A program made the translations under genes and the position numbers. A DNA stretch of 44,995 bases. It comes from Kocuria palustris. Its GTDB lineage: Bacteria > Actinomycetota > Actinomycetes > Actinomycetales > Micrococcaceae. Positions within the stretch are counted from its first letter, which is position 1; the number at the start of each line of letters is the position of its first letter. Location of the stretch: the NCBI RefSeq assembly GCF_007666205.1, contig NZ_VDOR01000014.1, positions 1 through 44,995 of the forward strand. Reading direction: 5' to 3'. The notes below the pieces were generated by a model, which saw nothing but the letters and a program-made list of their open reading frames with translations, had not been told where the DNA came from and searched no databases. Of this stretch, positions 40,305 to 44,995 are shown in pieces.

Positions 40305-41539
40305 GCACCGTGAACGTCCGTCCCTCGACCAACGCTGCAGGAGCCGTTGGGTACATCCTCTACGGGCGTGACCCTGAGGTGCGAAAGGAGCTCATCAAGG
40401 TCGGATCGACGCGTGCAGCCGCGTATGCGATGTCCATGGTCGACGGCGGGACGACCCCGTCGGAGTTCATAGCGTGTGCCGAGGCGCACGCTGCTGTTCA
40501 TGGTCGGACGAACCAGCTTCAGAGCTATGTGCTGGCGTTCCACCCCGACGAGTTCGACGTAACCTCCCAAGCCGAGCTTGAGCGCATCCGGGACGTGGCC
40601 GTTGAACTCGCCGAACGCATGCACAGCGCTGACTACATGGTCGCGGTGCACGCTGACTCTGCCGGAGGCCATGGGCACGCGCACATCCTCGTCATCAACC
40701 ACGACAACCTCACCGGTAAGAGCCTCCAGCGGTACACATCGTGGAAGCACGGACTGCGCCAGCTGAACGACGAGCTGATGGCAGACGAGGGCCTGCGGGT
40801 GCTCCCCGACCCCGCGGAACCGAAGCCCGACTGGGAGCTGCGGCGCGAGGACTTCGCGCCGGGCGGATTCGAGCAGGCCCTCGGGGACAAGGTCTACGAC
40901 GCACTGACCGACTCACGCTCAACGAATCGCGAGGCGTTCGAGCACGTCCTCGCCGGGCACGGGGTCACGCTCGCGGTGACGAACCGCGACGGCTGGAGTT
41001 ACAAGATGCGCCGGGATGACAACGGGAAGCTCGGACGGAAGAAGGCCTCGGCGCTGACACCCGAATTCACAGCCGAAGGTGCTCAAGAGATCTTCGACTA
41101 CCACTCACAGAAGGGACAGGCTCATGGGAGCACTGGACAGGATCAAGCAGGCCGACGAGCAGCAGAAGACTACCGAGCTCCTGGAGAACTTGATCTCACA
41201 GCACGACGCCGACAGGCAGCAGATCGCGAAGCTGACGAACACCGTCGCCGACCTGACCGAGTACGTGAAGGTGATGGACGAGGAGCAGACGATACGGCTG
41301 GATCGCCTGTCGACCTCGCGGCAGCTCGAGCTGCCCTCCACTCTGCCGCTCGACGCCGAGACGAGGAAGCGGCTGAACGAGATCGAGAAGACGCTGAGCG
41401 CCGTCGCGCAGCAGCTGAGCAGCAGCGAGGTCGTGAAGCTGCCCGACGGGTCCTCGGTCACCAGGGCGGACCTGGCCGCATACACGATGACACAGAAGAT
41501 CAGCGAGGAGCTGAAGACGACGACTTCAGCCTCGGCTGA
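40301..41539 (+). CDS. mobA: MobA/VirD2-like relaxase
   Basis: A 412-residue DNA-nicking relaxase. Tyr18 or Tyr21 (AVGYILYGRD) is the likely nucleophile. The metal-binding triad is in VHADSAGGHGHAHI, with H117, H124, H126 and H128. The relaxase domain ends near residue 275. The last 138 codons (from about 41124) are an Arg/Ala/Glu-rich tail read out of phase with the next gene and have poorer third-position G/C than that gene, so the tail may be carried along by overprinting. ATG overlaps mobC. Confidence 0.85.
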   Translation: MSTVNVRPSTNAAGAVGYILYGRDPEVRKELIKVGSTRAAAYAMSMVDGGTTPSEFIACAEAHAAVHGRTNQLQSYVLAFHPDEFDVTSQAELERIRDVAVELAERMHSADYMVAVHADSAGGHGHAHILVINHDNLTGKSLQRYTSWKHGLRQLNDELMADEGLRVLPDPAEPKPDWELRREDFAPGGFEQALGDKVYDALTDSRSTNREAFEHVLAGHGVTLAVTNRDGWSYKMRRDDNGKLGRKKASALTPEFTAEGAQEIFDYHSQKGQAHGSTGQDQAGRRAAEDYRAPGELDLTARRRQAADREADEHRRRPDRVREGDGRGADDTAGSPVDLAAARAALHSAARRRDEEAAERDREDAERRRAAAEQQRGREAARRVLGHQGGPGRIHDDTEDQRGAEDDDFSLG

Positions 41540-42068
41540 CCTCGCCGAGGCCGTGCGCAAGCGCGGCCACGTCCGTATCGACACGGGCAAGCTCACCGAG
41601 CACGCTGTGAAGGTACTCGATGACCGACTTGCAGAGGCTGTCGAGGTTCCCGTCCAGAGGGTCGAGAAGACCGTCGAGGGGCTCGAAGAGCGGGTGGTCA
41701 GGCTCGGCTCCGAGAAGCTCGCCGAGCTTACCGGCCGCGCCCACGAAGTGGTCAGCGCCGTCGGGCGGGCCGAGCGGCGAGTCGAGCGACTCTCGGCGAG
41801 GGTCACCTGGGCGACGGTCGGTCGTATGTGCCTTGCCCTGGTCCCGTTCACCGTCGCGTTCATCATGCTCACGGGGATGGTCGGCGGGATCACGCAGATG
41901 CTCGGCCTCGGACCGCTGCTCGGATGGGCCTGGGACTCCTTCGCCGCCGCGAGTGCCTGGTGGGCGAAGGCACTCATTGCCCTCGCCGCCCTCGGCGGAT
42001 GCGCTCTGTTCGCCTGGCTGCTCTGGTGGCTCGGAAAGAAGCTGTACGAGAGCTACCGCGGTTGGTAG
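41124..42068 (+). CDS. Coiled-coil membrane protein of the mob region (MobB-like position)
   Basis: A 314-residue protein. Residues 1-235 are helical and coiled-coil rich (TELLENLISQHDADRQQIAK, KVLDDRLAEAVEVPVQRVEK). Two hydrophobic segments follow (about 246-262 and 285-305), so the N-terminal part probably sits in the cytoplasm. AAGGGA lies 9 bases before ATG 41124. It overlaps the relaxase frame by 416 bases; its own frame has the stronger G/C third positions. RSF1010 MobB is also a membrane protein encoded within mobA in another frame; homology is not claimed. Confidence 0.75.
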   Translation: MGALDRIKQADEQQKTTELLENLISQHDADRQQIAKLTNTVADLTEYVKVMDEEQTIRLDRLSTSRQLELPSTLPLDAETRKRLNEIEKTLSAVAQQLSSSEVVKLPDGSSVTRADLAAYTMTQKISEELKTTTSASADLAEAVRKRGHVRIDTGKLTEHAVKVLDDRLAEAVEVPVQRVEKTVEGLEERVVRLGSEKLAELTGRAHEVVSAVGRAERRVERLSARVTWATVGRMCLALVPFTVAFIMLTGMVGGITQMLGLGPLLGWAWDSFAAASAWWAKALIALAALGGCALFAWLLWWLGKKLYESYRGW

Positions 42069-42081
42069 TCGGAAGAAAAGT

Positions 42082-42113
42082 GAGTGCCCCGTAGCCGAAG
42101 CTACGGGGCACTC
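42082..42113. terminator. Bidirectional terminator in the element
   Basis: A perfect 13-bp stem (42082-42094 with 42101-42113) and 6-base loop sit between the mob operon and the convergent small gene. Confidence 0.8.
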
Positions 42114-42118
42114 TGAAC

Positions 42119-42325
42119 TCAGTCGACGTCGGGGGCATCGCCGAACAGCTCGGCATCGGTGTCGTAATACCCGAGAAGGTCGCGCTGCTGGCGGATCAGA
42201 CCGACGGTTGCCTTGTGCAGGGCGAGCAGGTCATGGAGGTGAGCCTCCTCATCGCCCATCTCGGGGTTGCCGACCCACCAGCGAAACGATTCGGCGTGGC
42301 TGTAGGCGTTGGACTCAGCACTCAT
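42119..42325 (-). CDS. Small protein of unknown function, 68 residues
   Basis: An acidic 68-residue protein (MSAESNAYSH start; DEEAHLHDLLALHKATVGLI helix; acidic end). No family recognised. GAAGGGA precedes the ATG. It follows ardA by 11 bases and is probably co-transcribed with it. Confidence 0.7.
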   Translation of the reverse strand: MSAESNAYSHAESFRWWVGNPEMGDEEAHLHDLLALHKATVGLIRQQRDLLGYYDTDAELFGDAPDVD

Positions 42326-42336
42326 GATCGTTCCCT

Positions 42337-42891
42337 TCACAGGTCCCTGAAGACGTACACGGAGATCGCGTCGGCTCGGACAACCGTGTAATCGTGTTCG
42401 AGGTCGCGGGTCCAGGCAACCCAGTTGAAGTAACGCAGAAGCTGTTCCGGGGCGTCCTGCGGGATGAGGCCGATCTCCTCGGCGAGGGTCTCGGCGTAGT
42501 CCCGGAAGCTGCCCCACGTGCCGCAGAAGCGCTCTTCGAAGTCGGGAACAGACGGCAGGTCTCCGGTGCCTTCGGCAACGTAGCTACCGGAGGCCACCCA
42601 AGCGCACAGAGCATCGCGCTGATGCTCGGGGACCGCGAGGAGGACACGAGCCCACTCGGCGGCCTCCGACGGACTCATCTCGCCCGAGGCGGGGATGTTC
42701 TCGTGGTCCACGACCCACAGCTCCTCGCATCCAGGGCGCACACGATGAGCGCCGCCGTGGACGTCAGCAAGGGTGACTTCGTCGGCGGACTCGCCCTCGA
42801 ACCACTCGCCGACGAGGCGAGCGTTGTTGTAGCAGGCGAGACAGCCGATCCAGGCTCGGGGCGTGGTATCGGTGTTCGTTCGGGTGGTCAT
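42337..42891 (-). CDS. ardA: ArdA antirestriction protein
   Basis: A 184-residue acidic DNA-mimic protein that blocks type I restriction enzymes when the element enters a new host. The ArdA pattern is seen: RAWIGCLACYNNARLVGEWFE near residues 13-33, EELWVVDHENIP near 57, FEERFCGTWGSFRDYAETLAEE near 120-141 and the YFNWVAWTRDLEHDY end. ATG 42891 has GGAGGAG 8 bases upstream; the longer frame upstream starts without one. Confidence 0.85.
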   Translation of the reverse strand: MTTRTNTDTTPRAWIGCLACYNNARLVGEWFEGESADEVTLADVHGGAHRVRPGCEELWVVDHENIPASGEMSPSEAAEWARVLLAVPEHQRDALCAWVASGSYVAEGTGDLPSVPDFEERFCGTWGSFRDYAETLAEEIGLIPQDAPEQLLRYFNWVAWTRDLEHDYTVVRADAISVYVFRDL

Positions 42892-43028
42892 GGCGGGTCT
42901 CCTCCGTGGTCGAGGAGAGCGGCGGGCGCGACAGGCAGTCGTGCTCGGTGAATCGACGCGCTTACGCCACGTCGCCGCTCTCAAGAGGTCTCCCGGCCAC
43001 GCTCCGCGTGGCTACCCAGCCAGGTGGT

Positions 43029-44585
43029 CTACCTCCAGTCGACGACGACGGACTCGGTCCTGAACCCCTTGCGCCCGCGCGGCTGCGGGAGAAGCGTGAT
43101 CGTGGCGAGGGTGTCGATGGTCTGACGGCGGAGGTCAAGTGACGCTTCCCGGAATGCTGAGGCAGGGTCATCGACGCCCAGGATCGGTGACAGCGCGCCC
43201 GTACGGCCTTGAATGAGCCGTTCGGCCTCCAGCTCCTGGATACGCGCTTCTGCGGCATCCCGTACGCGCTTGAGGTCGCGTGCCTCAATGATCTCGGCAT
43301 CGTAGTCGGCCTCGGCGCGCAGGATGCGCGCTCTCTGGTCGCTGATCGCTGAGTCGATGCCTGCCGTGTGCGGACCGCCGTCTGCGACCTCGACCATTGC
43401 CTTCGCGTCCTTGCGCGCAAGACGCTTGGCGACGACCGTCGTGACGAAGTCGTCGATGGCGGCGCCCGAGCGCACGATGTGCCCCGCGCACTTGTACCCG
43501 CGCGGTGCCCCAGTCACCTTCTTCCCACACGTCTCGCCGGTATCCTCGTCGACGTACCCGCACCGGTAGAGCCCGCTGCCAAGGTGCTTGCGCTTCGTGG
43601 AGCCAGACGTGTTCGTGACGCGCTCGGTGTCGTCGAGGACCTGCTGCGCCTTCCACCATGTCTCATGGTCGACGATCGGTTCCCATTGCCCCCGGATAGG
43701 CTCTCCGGAGTCGTCACGCAGGATCTGTGCCTTCCACATCCGGCGGCGCTTACCGTCAGCCTGAGCAAACTTCGGCGTGTAGGTGCTCAGCGCTGCATAG
43801 CGCGGGTTCCGCAGTATGCCGAGCACGGTCGACGGCGACCACGGTCCGTCCTCGACGATCGGCCGGGGTTCGAGCCCCTGTTTCTCGCGGGCGGCGGCGC
43901 GCTCGACGCTCACCGTATGCGTGTGCTTAGGCAAGGGCGAGAGGCCGTCGATCTTCTCAGAGCCGCTGAGCGCCCGCGCGAGCGAGCGCAACGACTCGGG
44001 GTGCTCGATCCTGGTGAACAGCTCGTAGATCGCCCTCACTGCCTCAGCCTCGTGGAGGATCACTTCGCCGTCTACGGCGTAGCCGAGTGGTCGCATACCC
44101 TTCGGAGCACGACCCTGCATGGCGCGCTGACGCTGGGCGGCGGACTGACGGGCGCTCTTGCGTTCCATCTCAGCACGCGCCACGGCGGCCTTGATACGTG
44201 CATACATGCGCCCACCGTCGGTGGAGAGGTCCGCGTCACCGTTGGCTGTGACGAGGGCGAGTCCGCGCAGCTCGGCGGCGTCGATCCAGTCCTCCAGCTG
44301 TCGGGGCTGTCGGGTGAGCCTGTCGAGGTCGTAGCAGATGATCGCGTCGAACCGTCCGAGCAGGTAGTCCGCAACCATGCGGTCGTAATCCGGACGGATC
44401 GCTGTTCGGTCGGTGGCGCTCTTGGACTGGTCCACGTAGGTCTCGATGACGTCCCAGCGCCGGAACTGGGCGAGGTTCTCGCAGTCCTCGCGCTGGCGGT
44501 CGATGGCGAGCCCGTCCATCTCGCGGTCCTGCGAAATGCGCAGGTAGATGGCTGCCTTACGGGGTGCGATGGAGCGCTCGTTCAT
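43029..44585 (-). CDS. Large serine recombinase (integrase)
   Basis: A 518-residue site-specific recombinase that would integrate and excise the element. The resolvase domain (1-150) has AIYLRISQDREMDGLAIDRQ with catalytic S18 and CYDLDRLTRQPRQLEDW. The recombinase domain (about 170-290) has RPLGYAVDGEVI and the WSPSTVLGILRNPRY block. A zinc ribbon (YRCGYV...TCGKKV...YKCAGH) is at about 340-375, then a coiled coil (about 415-470). A -10 TAGCCT lies 6 bases before the ATG, so it is leaderless. No host-range target is known. Confidence 0.92.
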   Translation of the reverse strand: MNERSIAPRKAAIYLRISQDREMDGLAIDRQREDCENLAQFRRWDVIETYVDQSKSATDRTAIRPDYDRMVADYLLGRFDAIICYDLDRLTRQPRQLEDWIDAAELRGLALVTANGDADLSTDGGRMYARIKAAVARAEMERKSARQSAAQRQRAMQGRAPKGMRPLGYAVDGEVILHEAEAVRAIYELFTRIEHPESLRSLARALSGSEKIDGLSPLPKHTHTVSVERAAAREKQGLEPRPIVEDGPWSPSTVLGILRNPRYAALSTYTPKFAQADGKRRRMWKAQILRDDSGEPIRGQWEPIVDHETWWKAQQVLDDTERVTNTSGSTKRKHLGSGLYRCGYVDEDTGETCGKKVTGAPRGYKCAGHIVRSGAAIDDFVTTVVAKRLARKDAKAMVEVADGGPHTAGIDSAISDQRARILRAEADYDAEIIEARDLKRVRDAAEARIQELEAERLIQGRTGALSPILGVDDPASAFREASLDLRRQTIDTLATITLLPQPRGRKGFRTESVVVDWR

Positions 44586-44591
44586 GAGTCA

Positions 44592-44620
44592 AGGCTACTG
44601 CCAGACATAAGCACTGTCCA
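44592..44620 (-). promoter_or_regulatory. Leaderless promoter of the serine recombinase
   Basis: Minus-strand TGGACA (44615-44620) and TAGCCT (44592-44597) with a 17-bp spacer; only 6 bases separate the -10 from the ATG. Confidence 0.55.
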
Positions 44621-44662
44621 TCACTAATGACGTCTCGCTCGCACCTCATGCCCATAGGACTG

Positions 44663-44686
44663 TGCCAGCTGGGTCACTGGCTGGCA
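44663..44686. other. Inverted repeat near the integrase: attachment-site candidate
   Basis: TGCCAGC (44663-44669) and GCTGGCA (44680-44686) flank tgggtcactg, about 80 bases upstream of the recombinase gene. Serine integrase attachment sites are often imperfect inverted repeats next to the integrase gene. No left partner was found in this window. Confidence 0.3.
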
Positions 44687-44818
44687 TAACGTACCGACGA
44701 GCGCGGATCGATCTGTCAGCGCGGTTCCTATTGCCCAAACCTCGGCGAGAAGGGTCCCTGCGTGTTGCGTTGCAACCACTGCGGAGGGTAAAAGCCTGGG
44801 ACGAGCCCGGGCCAGACT

Positions 44819-44995
44819 TCAGCGCTTTTTTCTTGCCTTCCTGGCGTTGTGGTCGTTGTACTCGACGACCGCAGCTTGGATGTCCAATCCGTCGTCCAGT
44901 GCTTTCCGTGCGCGTTCCAGGGCTCGATTACTGGCTCTTCGCAGATGAGGGTGTAGAAGCTGACGGCGCGGCGGTGTCGGGATAGAAGTCGAGGT
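44819..44995 (-). CDS. Partial gene running off the right edge
   Basis: A 58-residue C-terminal fragment, open to the window edge, ending ALDDGLDIQAAVVEYNDHNA and then a Lys/Arg-rich tail and TGA at 44819. Basic and helical; not recognised. Codon use is nearer to the element than to the left chromosome, so it may be another element gene. Confidence 0.5.
   Translation of the reverse strand, partial: TSTSIPTPPRRQLLHPHLRRASNRALERARKALDDGLDIQAAVVEYNDHNARKARKKR

Larger units (their letters stand above)
35270..44995. mobile_element. Pipolin-like mobilizable element with serine integrase (right end outside the window)
   Basis: A block with lower GC and more A/T-ended codons than its left neighbours. 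It carries an excisionase-type HTH, a family-B DNA polymerase, MobC and a MobA-like relaxase, a membrane-anchored mob-region protein, ArdA antirestriction and a large serine recombinase. The set covers excision, DNA synthesis, nicking for transfer, and integration; no type IV secretion genes are seen, so it would be mobilized by a helper. Limits are approximate: left by the codon-use break near 35270, right unknown. Confidence 0.75.

Noticed and set aside
43029-44585. Reading the element as a prophage because of the serine integrase
   Set aside because: No capsid, terminase, tail or lysis genes; relaxase and MobC point to a mobilizable element.
35266-44620. Shared 8-mer atggacag near the left junction and, on the opposite strand, upstream of the integrase, as an att core
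   Set aside because: The copies are inverted relative to each other; integration gives direct repeats. Eight bases can match by chance, and the right copy is part of the integrase promoter.
44662-44985. Plus-strand ORF at the right edge
   Set aside because: No ribosome site or domain, and it overlaps the better-supported minus-strand partial gene and the inverted repeat.

Overview
The window is about 45 kb of high-GC DNA with very strong G/C preference at third codon positions in its first 35 kb. It looks like an actinomycete chromosome, most likely order Micrococcales: the choline oxidase resembles the Arthrobacter enzyme, there are Actinobacteria-type regulators, Tat-style signal peptides and several genes that appear to be leaderless. 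No rRNA, tRNA or CRISPR array was seen.

Chromosomal part (1-35.2 kb). An enoyl-CoA hydratase and a convergent ferritin open the window; the ferritin has two candidate IdeR/DtxR iron boxes upstream of a leaderless promoter. A glycine betaine operon follows (BetT choline transporter, betaine aldehyde dehydrogenase, choline oxidase-like GMC flavoenzyme), then acetoacetyl-CoA synthetase. From 9.6 to 20 kb lie small envelope and secreted proteins, a divergent MarR regulator/MFS exporter pair with two matching operators, and a minus-strand block with DNA-repair-like enzymes (HhH-GPD protein, YcaQ-type glycosylase). Next come a uronate dehydrogenase-like SDR, a FUSC-family protein and a sugar porter broken by a one-base frameshift. 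From 21.4 to 35 kb there are an XRE-cupin regulator with a PLP-dependent lyase, an MNT/HEPN toxin-antitoxin-like pair, a lipase-like hydrolase, an orphan Tat-type secreted protein, a four-gene redox operon led by an MmyB-like regulator, a zinc alcohol dehydrogenase, and an ECF-like sigma factor overlapping an O6-alkylguanine-DNA alkyltransferase gene.

Mobile part (about 35.27 kb to the right edge). Base composition and codon use change here and the genes are those of an integrated mobilizable element. They are an excisionase-type HTH gene, a family-B DNA polymerase with intact 3'-5' exonuclease motifs and an altered motif C (TTDG instead of DTDS), a DUF3223/DCL-domain protein and a small coiled-coil protein. 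MobC and a MobA-like relaxase follow, then a coiled-coil membrane protein whose gene overlaps the relaxase gene by about 416 bases. On the other strand are a leaderless large serine recombinase, an ArdA antirestriction protein and a small unknown protein. The polymerase resembles the primer-independent PolBs of pipolins, so the element is best read as a pipolin-like, mobilizable, serine-integrase element. A short host-like 3' gene remnant at about 35.24-35.27 kb may mark its left junction; the right end probably lies beyond the window.

Working together: betT, betB and codA take up choline and turn it into the osmoprotectant glycine betaine; ferritin and the iron boxes link iron storage to iron status; the mobile element carries its own DNA synthesis, nicking and transfer, integration and antirestriction functions.
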